Shown here: positions 50,585 to 58,879 of the stretch, in pieces
How the letters are laid out: each line of letters begins with the position of its first letter
Numbering within the stretch: the first letter of the stretch is position 1
NCBI GenBank assembly: GCA_963660615.1
Contig: CAVKYE010000005.1
Location: 17,813-81,812, forward strand
Origin: Coprosoma sp963660615
Lineage (GTDB): Bacteria > Bacillota_I > Bacilli_A > RF39 > UBA660
Direction of reading: 5' to 3'
Length of the DNA: 64,000 nucleotides
Program-made: the position numbers and the translations under genes
The notes under the pieces: generated by a model
Seen by the model: the letters and a program-made list of their open reading frames with translations, nothing else
Database searches by the model: none
Told to the model about the DNA's origin: nothing

Positions 50585-51324
50585 GATATTTTATGACATT
50601 TGCTTATGATGGTTCTAAGTATAAGGGGTATCAAAAGCAACCTAAGTGTAAGACTGTTCAAGGGGAGATTGAGAAGGCTTTGAAGACTATTAATGGAGGT
50701 AGTAAGATTTCTGTTCATGCTTCTGGTAGAACTGATGCGGGAGTGCATGCTTATAATCAAAAGGCGCATTTTGATTTGGATATGAAGCATATTACGCCTA
50801 TTAAACTTAAAGATGGACTTAATAGTTTGCTTCCTCGTGATATTTATATTAAAGATATTGAAATTGTGGCTGATGATTTTCATGCGAGGTTTAATGTTAA
50901 GGCTAAGGAATATATTTATATGATTAATATGGGCGAGTATAATCCAATTGAGAAGGATTATATATATCAGTATAATAAAAAGTTAGATGTGGTTGAGATG
51001 GAAAGGGCTCTTAAGTATTTGGAGGGTACTCATAATTTTAAGTCTTTTTCGAAGGCTGATGATGAGAAGGAAGATTATACTAGGACTATTGTTCAAACTA
51101 ATTTGATTAGGGATATGAAGAATGTTAATAAGATTACTTTATCGTTTTTGGGAACTGGTTTTTTAAGGTATCAGGTTAGAAATATGATGGGAACTTTGAT
51201 TGAAATTGGTGAAGGTAAGCGTAAAAGTGAAGATATTATTGATATTTTGAAAGAAGAGGATAGGAGAAAGGCTGGTAAGACGGCTGCACCTGAGGGGCTT
51301 TATTTGAAAGATGTATTATATTAA
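50581..51324 (+). CDS. truA: tRNA pseudouridine(38-40) synthase
   Basis: Modifies U38-U40 of the anticodon stem. 247 residues: YDGSKYKGYQKQP, the catalytic Asp in SGRTDAGVHA, and FLGTGFLRYQVRNMMGTLIE. ATG 50581 with AAAGGAG, coupled to ecfT. Same place as in B. subtilis. Confidence 0.96.
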   Translation: MRYFMTFAYDGSKYKGYQKQPKCKTVQGEIEKALKTINGGSKISVHASGRTDAGVHAYNQKAHFDLDMKHITPIKLKDGLNSLLPRDIYIKDIEIVADDFHARFNVKAKEYIYMINMGEYNPIEKDYIYQYNKKLDVVEMERALKYLEGTHNFKSFSKADDEKEDYTRTIVQTNLIRDMKNVNKITLSFLGTGFLRYQVRNMMGTLIEIGEGKRKSEDIIDILKEEDRRKAGKTAAPEGLYLKDVLY

Positions 51325-51378
51325 GTAATATTTTCCTTAGATAAATATGCTTTTGTAAATATTTGTAAAAGTCTTTGT

Positions 51379-51403
51379 GGGAACTAAATGGTTCTCTTTT
51401 TTT
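51379..51403 (+). terminator. Terminator of the ecf-truA operon
   Basis: GGGAAC pairs with GTTCTC (one G-U) around TAAATG, then seven T. Confidence 0.75.
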
Positions 51404-51556
51404 GTTTATTGGTTTATTTTATTTTTCTATTATCTTTTTTTAAAGTGTGTGGTTACTTTTCTATATCGAATCTATTTTTGTCAATGTTATAATTTCGGAT
51501 TCTTTCTTCGTTGTCTAAGGTTTTGATTTATCTGCATGTATTATTTTGGGGAATAA

Positions 51557-51584
51557 AAAAACATGAAAATTATTCCATATGTTT
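51557..51584 (-). terminator. Terminator of mtnN
   Basis: AAACAT (minus-strand 5' arm at 51579-51584) pairs with ATGTTT, followed by a U-tract encoded by the A-run; overlaps the end of mtnN. Confidence 0.6.
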
Positions 51585-52244
51585 TAATATTTCGTTCATG
51601 TAATACGCTATTGTTTGGCAGCTTTGCTTAAGAAATTTTTCATAGGTGATTTGGTTATTGTTATTTGGAGTGTCTGATATACTTCTTATTATTAGAAAAG
51701 GGGTGTTTGATAGTTTACACACTTGGGCGATTGCGGCCCCTTCCATTTCTACGCATAGGGCGGAAAATTTTTTGTTTATTTTTTTGGTCATGTTGGGGTC
51801 TGTACAGAAGATGTCTCCTGATGCTATTGTTCCAATTATTGGGTTTTTTATTGTTTTGGCGATGTTTATTAATTTTTTATCTGAATTTATGGATGTTCCT
51901 ATATTTGGTATATATCCTTTTTTGTGATTAAATGCGGTTATATCAAAGTCGTGTTGAATTAGTTTTTCTCCGATTACGATGTCTAGAACGTTTATGTTTT
52001 CGGATATTCCTCCGGCTACACCTACATTAAATATATAATTTGGTTTATAGGTATCTATTAGTATTTGGGTGCTTCTTGCGGCGTTTACTTTACCTATTCC
52101 GCTTTCTACTAATATTAGGTTTATGTTATTAAATTTTGTTTCGATGAATGTTAAATCATATATTTTGTTTTCTTTTGTTTCGTTTATGTTTTTTAGAAAT
52201 TCGTTTATTTCTTCTTGCATAGCAAATATTATTCCTATTTTCAT
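51570..52244 (-). CDS. mtnN: 5'-methylthioadenosine/S-adenosylhomocysteine nucleosidase
   Basis: Cleaves MTA and SAH to adenine plus a thioribose, recycling by-products of SAM use. 224 residues: GIIFAMQEE start, ESGIGKVNAA, FNVGVAGGI, the CVEMEGAAIAQVC substrate loop, and RSISDTP with the catalytic Asp. SD AGGAAAA. The gene interrupts the usual truA-rplM neighbourhood on the opposite strand. Confidence 0.94.
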   Translation of the reverse strand: MKIGIIFAMQEEINEFLKNINETKENKIYDLTFIETKFNNINLILVESGIGKVNAARSTQILIDTYKPNYIFNVGVAGGISENINVLDIVIGEKLIQHDFDITAFNHKKGYIPNIGTSINSDKKLINIAKTIKNPIIGTIASGDIFCTDPNMTKKINKKFSALCVEMEGAAIAQVCKLSNTPFLIIRSISDTPNNNNQITYEKFLKQSCQTIAYYMNEILKHME

Positions 52245-52382
52245 TTGTTTTCCTCTTTTCTTTTTGCTATGGTATCATATTTTTATTTTTATTTCAATGT
52301 TTTGAAAATGTATAATTTATGTATTAATAGTGGATTATACTTTTTTTTTGTGGTAAAATTTTTTTAGAAGGGTTGTGATGAA

Positions 52383-53171
52383 ATGGCTAATATAAAAGAG
52401 GTGTATCCTAATATTTATCAAATAGAGGATTATGCGACGGTTCATATGACTTTGATTAAAGGGGAAAAGTTATCTATTTTATGGGATATGGGTTATGGTA
52501 TACGTGATACTAAGAAACTTATTGATGGTTTGATTGATACGGATTTGGTTGTTATTGCGAGCCATGGTCATCCTGATCATACTTTGGGGTGTACTTTTTT
52601 TGATGAGATTTATTTATCTTCTTTGGATTATGAATTGTTTAAGGAAAGTAATGGAAAGGAAAGTAGGAAAAAGTATTCGGATAAGTTTTTAAGAAGAGGA
52701 ATTTATGATGATAAAGAGTGTGAGGATTATATTAATAGGAGTTTACCTAAGGTAAAGTTTGTTAATGAAGGTGATGTGTTTGACTTGGGTAATTTTCACG
52801 CGAGGATTGTTGCGTTACCTGGTCATACGGCGGGTTCTATTGGTCTTTTGATTTTAGAGGCTAGGATTTTGCTTACTGGTGATGCGATTTGTAATGATTT
52901 GTGGTTGTTTTTGCCTGAATCTCTTAAGATTGATGTGAGTACGCTTACTTTGAGTAAGGTTTTGGATTTGCCTTTTGATAATTTTCTTGTAGCTCATAAG
53001 GAAGAATTATATCCTAAGAAACATGTTTATGATATTTTGGATAATTTAAAAAATATTAAGATTTCTGATTCTTTGGAGAGAACTATTCTTCATCATTTTG
53101 ATGTTTATGAAAGTAAGAGTTCTAGTGATTATGGTGAGGTAAGTATTTTATATACTGAAGAAAAGTTATAA
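52383..53171 (+). CDS. MBL-fold metallo-hydrolase
   Basis: 262 residues. Zinc ligands in SHGHPDHTLG (HxHxDH), LPGHTAGSIG and TGDAICND mark an active metallo-beta-lactamase-fold hydrolase, like the glyoxalase II/lactonase group. Substrate not deducible. ATG 52383 lies nine bases after AGAAGGG. Stands alone between mtnN and the rplM leader. Confidence 0.9.
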   Translation: MANIKEVYPNIYQIEDYATVHMTLIKGEKLSILWDMGYGIRDTKKLIDGLIDTDLVVIASHGHPDHTLGCTFFDEIYLSSLDYELFKESNGKESRKKYSDKFLRRGIYDDKECEDYINRSLPKVKFVNEGDVFDLGNFHARIVALPGHTAGSIGLLILEARILLTGDAICNDLWLFLPESLKIDVSTLTLSKVLDLPFDNFLVAHKEELYPKKHVYDILDNLKNIKISDSLERTILHHFDVYESKSSSDYGEVSILYTEEKL

Positions 53172-53198
53172 TTGTTTATATTTTTGAGTATAATTTTA

Positions 53199-53227
53199 TT
53201 GACAAGTGTTTATATTTTTAGTAAAAT
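53199..53227 (+). promoter_or_regulatory. Promoter of rplM-rpsI
   Basis: Perfect TTGACA, 17-base spacer, TAAAAT. Confidence 0.85.
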
Positions 53228-53231
53228 TAGT

Positions 53232-53300
53232 GGTGGTACATTTATTTATCCCACATGAGTAAGTTCTGGGAAAACTTACTAATGTAAAGGAGAAAGGAAA
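53232..53300 (+). promoter_or_regulatory. L13-type ribosomal leader
   Basis: ACATT/AATGT (53238-53242, 53281-53285) encloses AGTAAGT/ACTTACT (53258-53264, 53274-53280). The loop TGGG (53267-53270) can pair with CCCA (53250-53253), giving a pseudoknot. Place and form fit the Firmicute L13 leader, presumed autoregulated by L13. Confidence 0.7.
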
Positions 53301-53305
53301 GTTTT

Positions 53306-53737
53306 ATGAAAACATACATGCAAAGAAAAGAAGATGTAGTTAGAGATTGGTATGTTGTTGATGCTGAAGGTGTTACTTTAGGTCGTCTAGCTACTAAAGT
53401 TGCTTCTGTTTTAAGAGGTAAACATAAGCCAACTTATACTCCTCATGTTGATGGTGGAGATTATGTTATCGTTATTAACGCTAACAAGGTAAATTTAACT
53501 GGTAATAAGTTAAATGACAAAATTTATTATGATCACAGTAGATATACTGGTGGTCTTAGAGAAAGAACTGCTAAGGAAATGGTTGAAAAATATCCTGTTG
53601 AAATGATTGAAAGAGCTGTAAAAGGTATGCTTCCTAAGGGAAGACTTGGTAGACAAATGTATAAGAAATTATTTGTATATTCTGAAGGAGAACATCCACA
53701 TAGTGCGCAAAAACCAAAAGCACTTAAAATGGATTAG
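53306..53737 (+). CDS. rplM: 50S ribosomal protein L13
   Basis: Early 50S assembly protein, 143 residues: RDWYVVDAEGVTLGRLATKV, LRGKHKPTYTPHVDGGD, and AVKGMLPKGRLGRQMYKKL. First gene of a two-gene operon behind the structured leader. Confidence 0.98.
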   Translation: MKTYMQRKEDVVRDWYVVDAEGVTLGRLATKVASVLRGKHKPTYTPHVDGGDYVIVINANKVNLTGNKLNDKIYYDHSRYTGGLRERTAKEMVEKYPVEMIERAVKGMLPKGRLGRQMYKKLFVYSEGEHPHSAQKPKALKMD

Positions 53738-53747
53738 GAGGGTTTAA

Positions 53748-54167
53748 ATGGCAAATACAAGAGAATTTACTGGAACTGGTAGAAGAAAAGCATCAGTAGC
53801 TAGAGTAAAGTTAGTTACTCCTGGTACTGGTAAGATTACGATTAATGGTAGAGATGTTAGAGATTTCATGCCATATGAAACCAATGTAATGGATTTAATG
53901 CAACCATTAGTTGCTACAAATAATGAAAAAACATTTGATATTACTGTTAATGTTAAAGGCGGCGGTTTTACAGGTCAAACAGGTGCTATTCGTTTAGGTA
54001 TTACTAGAGCTTTATTAGAGTATGATAAAGAAAATGAAGGTAATGAGGATAGTTATAGAAAAATTTTAAAAAGAGCAGGATTTGTTACAAGAGATCCAAG
54101 AGTAAAGGAAAGAAAGAAACCTGGATTAAAAGGTGCTCGTCGTGCTCCACAGTTCTCAAAGAGATAA
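53748..54167 (+). CDS. rpsI: 30S ribosomal protein S9
   Basis: Its C-terminal tail (PQFSKR) reaches the P-site tRNA anticodon. 139 residues: GTGRRKASVARVKLVTPGTG, GGGFTGQTGAIRLGITRALL, and RDPRVKERKKPGLKGARRAP. 10 bases after rplM. Confidence 0.98.
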   Translation: MANTREFTGTGRRKASVARVKLVTPGTGKITINGRDVRDFMPYETNVMDLMQPLVATNNEKTFDITVNVKGGGFTGQTGAIRLGITRALLEYDKENEGNEDSYRKILKRAGFVTRDPRVKERKKPGLKGARRAPQFSKR

Positions 54168-54183
54168 TAAATTTTGGAAAAGA

Positions 54184-54216
54184 AAACATTGGAATTTTAT
54201 ATTTCGATGTTTTTTT
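54184..54216 (+). terminator. Terminator of rplM-rpsI
   Basis: Eleven-bp stem (54184-54194 with 54202-54212, two wobbles), seven-base loop and a T-run. Confidence 0.8.
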
Positions 54217-54260
54217 GTGTAAAGTTTGGCGTAAAGTGGAATACTTTTGTTTTAAAATGG

Positions 54261-54289
54261 TTGAAGATTTTTTATAAACTGCATATAAT
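54261..54289 (+). promoter_or_regulatory. Promoter of a probable small RNA
   Basis: TTGAAG, 17-base spacer, TATAAT; no ORF follows before a terminator 100 bases on. Confidence 0.75.
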
Positions 54290-54295
54290 TTTATT

Positions 54296-54416
54296 ATAGG
54301 GGAGAAATACCGAGATGTAATGCAAATTCTAAAAGGGGCAAAAATGGAGTTTATATTGGTGTCAATTCGATATCTTTAATTTCGGTTTTCAGGAAGTGTA
54401 GTGCTTCCCCTTTTTT
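54296..54416 (+). ncRNA. Putative small RNA of about 120 nt
   Basis: Bounded by a strong promoter (54261-54289) and a terminator hairpin GGAAG/CTTCC (54392-54408) with six T. Internal pairing: ACCGA (54309-54313) with TCGGT (54382-54386), and 5' GGGGA (54299-54303) with TCCCC (54406-54410); the latter competes with the terminator. No SD-led ORF inside. It has its own downstream neighbour promoter at 54448, so it seems independent. I could not match it to SRP RNA, 6S, tmRNA or a common riboswitch. Confidence 0.6.
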
Positions 54417-54447
54417 ATTTTGATAATGTTTGTTTTGTTTTAAAGTG

Positions 54448-54476
54448 TAGACAAATGGTTTAATTATCTATATAAT
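54448..54476 (+). promoter_or_regulatory. Promoter of the methyltransferase gene
   Basis: TAGACA, 17-base spacer, TATAAT. Confidence 0.7.
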
Positions 54477-54493
54477 ATTATTTGGTGATTTAA

Positions 54494-55366
54494 ATGCTTA
54501 AAATTAGTGATGAATGGAAAGATTATGAATGTATTGATGCTGGTAATGGTGAGAAACTTGAAAGGTGGGGGGATGTTGTTTTAAGACGTCCTGATCCGCA
54601 GGCTATGTGGGAGGCTAAATTTGATAAGGCTTGGAATAATGCGGATGCTTTTTATCATCGTTCTTCTAAGGGCGGTGGTTATTGGGAATTTAAGAAGAAG
54701 ATTCCAGAGTTTTGGACGGTAAATTATAAGGGCCTTACTTTTAAGGTTACGCCTACGGGTTTTAAACATACGGGGCTTTTTCCTGAGCAGGCTACTAATT
54801 GGGATTTTATGGCTAGTAAAATTAAGAAGGCTGGAAGAGAGGTTAAGGTTTTGAATTTGTTTGCTTATACAGGAGGCGCTACTATGGCTTGTGCGAAGGC
54901 TGGGGCTTCGGTTGTTCAGGTTGATGCTTCTAAGAGTATTAGTAAGTGGGCTAAGGAAAATATGGAGCTTTGTGGTCTTGGTGATCATTCGATTAGGTTT
55001 ATTGTTGATGATTGTTTGAAATTTGTTGAAAGGGAGTATAGAAGGGGCCATAAGTATGATGGCATTGTTATGGATCCTCCTAGTTATGGCAGGGGTCCTA
55101 ATAAAGAGGTTTGGAAGTTTGAAAAGAATATTGCGGTTTTATTGGAGGCTTGTCTTAAGATTTTGAGTGATAAACCTTTGTTTTTACTTATTAATTCTTA
55201 TACTACTGGTGTTTCTAATATTGTTTTGGGTAATATGCTTAAGACTTCTATGCTTCCTCTTTATCCTGATGGTAAGGTGGAGACTGGTGAGGTTGGTCTT
55301 TCGGTTACTAAAAATAATTTAGTTTTACCTTGCGGAATTTATGGAAGATGGGAATGTAATGATTGA
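54494..55366 (+). CDS. Class I SAM-dependent methyltransferase (RlmI/RlmK-like)
   Basis: 290 residues. SAM-binding LNLFAYTGGATMACAKAGA, acidic VDASKSISKWAKENMEL, and catalytic-region MDPPSYGRGPNKEVWKFE are typical of the 23S rRNA methyltransferase group, though the N-terminal PUA domain of RlmI is lacking. rRNA is the probable substrate. Overlaps the pseudouridine synthase gene by eight bases, so the two modify RNA in one operon. Confidence 0.88.
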   Translation: MLKISDEWKDYECIDAGNGEKLERWGDVVLRRPDPQAMWEAKFDKAWNNADAFYHRSSKGGGYWEFKKKIPEFWTVNYKGLTFKVTPTGFKHTGLFPEQATNWDFMASKIKKAGREVKVLNLFAYTGGATMACAKAGASVVQVDASKSISKWAKENMELCGLGDHSIRFIVDDCLKFVEREYRRGHKYDGIVMDPPSYGRGPNKEVWKFEKNIAVLLEACLKILSDKPLFLLINSYTTGVSNIVLGNMLKTSMLPLYPDGKVETGEVGLSVTKNNLVLPCGIYGRWECND

Positions 55367-56006
55367 TGTTATTTATGAGGATAATCATTTGCTTGTTGTA
55401 AATAAGCCTATTAATGTTCCTGTTCAACTTGATAGTTCTAATGATAGAGATTTACTTAGTATGCTTAAGGATTATTTGAAAAAGAAGTATGATAAGAAGG
55501 GGAATGTTTATTTGGGACTTGTTCATAGGCTTGATAGGCCAGTTTCTGGTTTGATGGTTTTTGCGAAGACTAGTAAGGCGGCTTCTAGGTTATCTGCTTG
55601 TATTCGTGATAAGGCTTTTCATAAATATTATTATGCGGTTTTGGATGGCATTCCTGAAGAAGAGGATGTTTTGGTTGATTATTTGGTTAAGGATCATAAG
55701 ACTAATACTACTTATGTTAGTAAGGATGGTAAGTATTCTTGTCTTAGTTATAAGCTTATTGGAAGTAAAAATGGTCTTTCTTTAGTTGACATTAGTCTTG
55801 AAACGGGAAGAAGTCATCAAATTAGGGTTCAGTTTTCATCTCGCGGTATGCCTTTGTATGGGGATCAGAGGTATAATAAGAATGCTAAGAAAGATCAGAT
55901 TGCTTTGTTTGCTTATAAGTTGGAGTTTATTCATCCGACTACGAAGAAACTTATGAGTTTTTCACTTTCTTTACCTGATAGGTATCCTTTTAATATTTTT
56001 AATTGA
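55359..56006 (+). CDS. RluA family pseudouridine synthase
   Basis: About 215 residues with the catalytic Asp in VHRLDRPVSGLMVFAK and the ETGRSHQIRVQF motif. MIDVIYEDNHLLVVNKP is the usual family start, so ATG 55359 is preferred over ATG 55341 inside the upstream gene. No S4 domain. Target uridine in rRNA or tRNA not deducible. Confidence 0.9.
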   Translation: MIDVIYEDNHLLVVNKPINVPVQLDSSNDRDLLSMLKDYLKKKYDKKGNVYLGLVHRLDRPVSGLMVFAKTSKAASRLSACIRDKAFHKYYYAVLDGIPEEEDVLVDYLVKDHKTNTTYVSKDGKYSCLSYKLIGSKNGLSLVDISLETGRSHQIRVQFSSRGMPLYGDQRYNKNAKKDQIALFAYKLEFIHPTTKKLMSFSLSLPDRYPFNIFN

Positions 56007-56032
56007 AATATGTATTCATGTTTTTAAAATTG

Positions 56033-56041
56033 TGTTATAAT
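56033..56041 (+). promoter_or_regulatory. Extended -10 promoter of pyrG
   Basis: TGTTATAAT; transcription should start near 56048, immediately before the leader hairpin. Confidence 0.65.
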
Positions 56042-56048
56042 TAAAAAG

Positions 56049-56080
56049 AGCCGGTCATACTCTCGTGAGTATGGCTTTTT
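56049..56080 (+). terminator. pyrG leader attenuator
   Basis: CATACTC/GAGTATG stem with loop TCGT, extended by AGC/GCT past a CGGT bulge, and followed by TTTTT, within the first 35 bases of the transcript. A terminator between promoter and SD means attenuation, as known for pyrG in Bacillus; here the transcript appears to start GAGCC rather than GGGC. Confidence 0.7.
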
Positions 56081-56097
56081 ATTATAGGAGGTATTTT

Positions 56098-57696
56098 ATG
56101 GCTAAATATGTTTTTGTGACAGGAGGCGTGGTTTCTGGTTTGGGTAAGGGAATAACGGCTTCTTCTATTGCTTTGTTGCTTAAATCTAGGGGATATAAGG
56201 TTTTTATGCAGAAGTTTGATCCTTATATTAATGTTGATCCTGGGACAATGAGTCCTTATCAACATGGTGAGGTTTTTGTGACTGCTGATGGAGCGGAGAC
56301 GGATCTTGATTTGGGTCATTATGAGAGGTTTATTAATGAGGAGTTGAATTATACTTCTAATATTACGACGGGTAAGATTTATTCTTCGGTTATTGAAAAG
56401 GAAAGACGTGGTGATTATTTAGGGGCTACGGTTCAGATTGTTCCACATATTACAAATGAAATTAAGAATAAGGTTTATGAGGCTGCGGCTACTAGTATGG
56501 CTGATGTGGTGATTACGGAGATTGGTGGTACGATTGGTGATATTGAGTCTCAGGCGTTTATTGAGGCTTTAAGACAAATTAGAAATGAGTATGGTAAGGA
56601 GAATGTGTTTTTTATTCATACGACGCTTGTTCCTTTTATTTATGGTTCTTTGGAACTTAAGACTAAGCCTACGCAACATTCGGTTATTGAGCTTAGAGGA
56701 ATGGGTATTTCTCCCGATATGATTGTGACTAGGTCTAGTGTTGGATTGGATTCGCATTTAAAGGAGAAGATTGCTTTATATTGTAGTGTTCCTGTTACAA
56801 ATATTATTGATTCGGTTGATGTTAAAAATATTTATCAAATTCCAATTAATTATTATAATCAAAAGGCTGATGAGGTTATTTTGAAGCAGTTTAAGCTTGA
56901 TTTAAGGAAGGCAGATTTAAAGGAATGGATGAATCTTATAAATACTGTGGATAATCTTAAAGGTGAAATTGAGATTGCTTTAGTTGGAAAATATACGTCT
57001 CTTCATGATGCTTATCTTTCTGTTTCTGAGGCTTTGGTGCATGCGGGTTATAAGTATAATTCTAAGATAAAGATTAATTGGATTGATTCTGAGAGTTTAG
57101 AGGATTGTGATAATCTTAAGGGAGTATTTAAAAATACTAAAGGTATTATTGTTCCTGGTGGTTTTGGTGAAAGGGGAACTTTAGGTATGATTAAGGCTAT
57201 TAGGTATGCTCGTGAAAATAATGTTCCTTTTTTGGGTATTTGCTTAGGTATGCAACTGGCGGTTATTGAGTTTGCTCGTAATGTTTGTGGTATTGAGATG
57301 GCTGATTCTACGGAGTTTAATGCTTTAGCTAAGGATCCTGTTATTGATTTGATGGCTGATCAAAAAAATGTTATTAATATGGGCGGTACGTTGAGGCTTG
57401 GTAATTATGAGTGCAGTTTAAAGAAGGGGACTCGGGCTTATAAGGCTTATAAAGAGAATGTTATTTATGAAAGGCATAGACATAGATATGAGTTTAATAA
57501 TAGATATAAGGATATTTTAGAGAATAATGGTCTTGTGTTTTCTGGGATAAATGAGGCTAGTAATTTGGCTGAGATTGTTGAGATTTCTAGTCATAAACAT
57601 TTTGTTGCTTGTCAGTTTCATCCGGAGTTTAAAAGTAGGCCGACTAAGTGTCATCCTTTGTTTGATTCTTTTATTTCGTCTTGTGTAAAACTGTAG
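56098..57696 (+). CDS. pyrG: CTP synthase
   Basis: Makes CTP from UTP, ATP and glutamine. 532 residues: synthetase domain with FVTGGVVSGLGKGITA and DPYINVDPGTMSP, then a glutamine amidotransferase domain with the nucleophile Cys in LGICLGMQ and the His-Glu pair in CQFHPEFKS. ATG 56098 behind AGGAGG. Single-gene unit with attenuator and terminator. Confidence 0.97.
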   Translation: MAKYVFVTGGVVSGLGKGITASSIALLLKSRGYKVFMQKFDPYINVDPGTMSPYQHGEVFVTADGAETDLDLGHYERFINEELNYTSNITTGKIYSSVIEKERRGDYLGATVQIVPHITNEIKNKVYEAAATSMADVVITEIGGTIGDIESQAFIEALRQIRNEYGKENVFFIHTTLVPFIYGSLELKTKPTQHSVIELRGMGISPDMIVTRSSVGLDSHLKEKIALYCSVPVTNIIDSVDVKNIYQIPINYYNQKADEVILKQFKLDLRKADLKEWMNLINTVDNLKGEIEIALVGKYTSLHDAYLSVSEALVHAGYKYNSKIKINWIDSESLEDCDNLKGVFKNTKGIIVPGGFGERGTLGMIKAIRYARENNVPFLGICLGMQLAVIEFARNVCGIEMADSTEFNALAKDPVIDLMADQKNVINMGGTLRLGNYECSLKKGTRAYKAYKENVIYERHRHRYEFNNRYKDILENNGLVFSGINEASNLAEIVEISSHKHFVACQFHPEFKSRPTKCHPLFDSFISSCVKL

Positions 57697-57711
57697 TTTT
57701 TACAGTTTTTT
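57687..57711 (+). terminator. Terminator of pyrG
   Basis: AAAACTGTA/TACAGTTTT stem, loop GTTTT, T-run; overlaps the stop codon. Confidence 0.85.
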
Positions 57712-57973
57712 TGTGTGTTATGTTTTTTTTAAGGGGGAGATTAGTTTTTAAAATAAGTTTTTGGGCGTGATTGGTTTTGGTTTTATGTTTTTGTTCTTAA
57801 AATTTGTTTAAAAAGTTAAATTGTGTGGGAAAAAGGTTTTAAATTTTCTAAAAATGATTAGAAAAATTGATTAAAATACTTTTTTTCTTTTTTTGCGTTT
57901 TTTTCTTTTTTTTAGAAGGAAATAAGAAACTTTTATCGTATCATAACTATAGAGGGGCAGGAAAGGAGAATAT
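57712..57973. other. Long T-rich intergenic region
   Basis: Contains several T-runs broken by C or G (57880-57914) and a TATAG-like -10 near 57944. AGGAGA precedes the next start. No ORF or RNA that I can support. Confidence 0.4.
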
Positions 57974-58879
57974 ATGTTTAAAAGAATAATTTTTTTAGGA
58001 TTATGCATGTTTGGTATTTTATGCACGCAGGTAAAGGCGGATAATATTAGTTATAAGAGACTTGATAATATTTATTATAATCTTACTGTTGATGGAAATA
58101 GGTTGTCTAATCATGTTACGGCTTTTTATCTTGATAATCGTTTGGCTTATTGTATTGAGCCTGGTAAGGCTATTATTACTCGGGAGTATGAATCTTCTAG
58201 TGATTGGAGTCATACTGATTTGCCTAGTTCGGTTACTTCGCTTTTGGAGAAGATTGGATATTATGGATATGAGTATCCTAATCATCAAACTGATAAATAT
58301 TATATTGCAACTCAAGAGCTTATTTGGAGGGCCATTAAGGATGTGGATATTGTTTGGACTACTATGAAGGATGGTCAGGGTGATGTTATTGATGTTACTT
58401 TGGAGAAAAATGAGATTATGAATTTGGTTAAGAAGCATGATGAGGGTCCTTCTTTTAAGGATAAAATTATTTCTGGTAAGGTTTCTTCTTCTTTGACTAT
58501 TGAAGATACTAATAATGTTTTGAGTGATTATAAGATTGTAAGTGATAATTCTCATGATTTGAAGATTGATGGTAATAAGCTTATTGTTAAGTTTAATAAT
58601 GCGGTTTCAAAAATAGAAGAGGTTTTGCTTAATAAGAATAGTTATGATAATGAAACATTGCTTGTTTATACTAATGGTGATTCGCAGAAGCTTGCTTCTT
58701 TAAGATTTTCTTTTAATCAAAATGTTGGTTTTAAAATTCAAAGTGAGGAAGAGCCTATAGTACCAAAGGAGCCAACAGTTCCTACTGAAGTTGTTAAGGT
58801 TCCTAGTACGGGAATAGAACCTACGATTTTTCATTTTGGAATTAAATCTATTTTGTATAATGAAAAGCATTTTGGTTAA
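57974..58879 (+). CDS. Thioester-domain (TQXA-type) surface protein
   Basis: 301 residues, exported (signal MFKRIIFLGLCMFGILCTQVKA). The thioester domain has its Cys in AYCIEPG (Cys60) and its Gln in IATQELIW (Gln114), the pair that forms an internal thioester able to bind host surfaces covalently. A Pro/Glu-rich linker (EEPIVPKEPTVPTE) and a sortase-like motif VPSTG follow. The 21 residues after VPSTG are not a normal hydrophobic helix plus basic tail, so anchoring is odd. Next gene is a sortase, overlapping by 20 bases. Confidence 0.85.
   Translation: MFKRIIFLGLCMFGILCTQVKADNISYKRLDNIYYNLTVDGNRLSNHVTAFYLDNRLAYCIEPGKAIITREYESSSDWSHTDLPSSVTSLLEKIGYYGYEYPNHQTDKYYIATQELIWRAIKDVDIVWTTMKDGQGDVIDVTLEKNEIMNLVKKHDEGPSFKDKIISGKVSSSLTIEDTNNVLSDYKIVSDNSHDLKIDGNKLIVKFNNAVSKIEEVLLNKNSYDNETLLVYTNGDSQKLASLRFSFNQNVGFKIQSEEEPIVPKEPTVPTEVVKVPSTGIEPTIFHFGIKSILYNEKHFG

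Noticed and set aside
51477..51493. Extended -10 (TGTTATAAT) pointing into antisense of mtnN
   Set aside because: No SD-led gene or terminator follows. A chance match in AT-rich DNA is as likely.
54296..54416. SRP (4.5S) RNA or a common riboswitch
   Set aside because: The conserved SRP apical loop is missing, and I saw no TPP, SAM, glycine, preQ1 or THF core.
57870..57914. T-rich stretch before the thioester gene as another phase-variable tract
   Set aside because: The runs are broken by C and G and do not sit between a -35 and -10.
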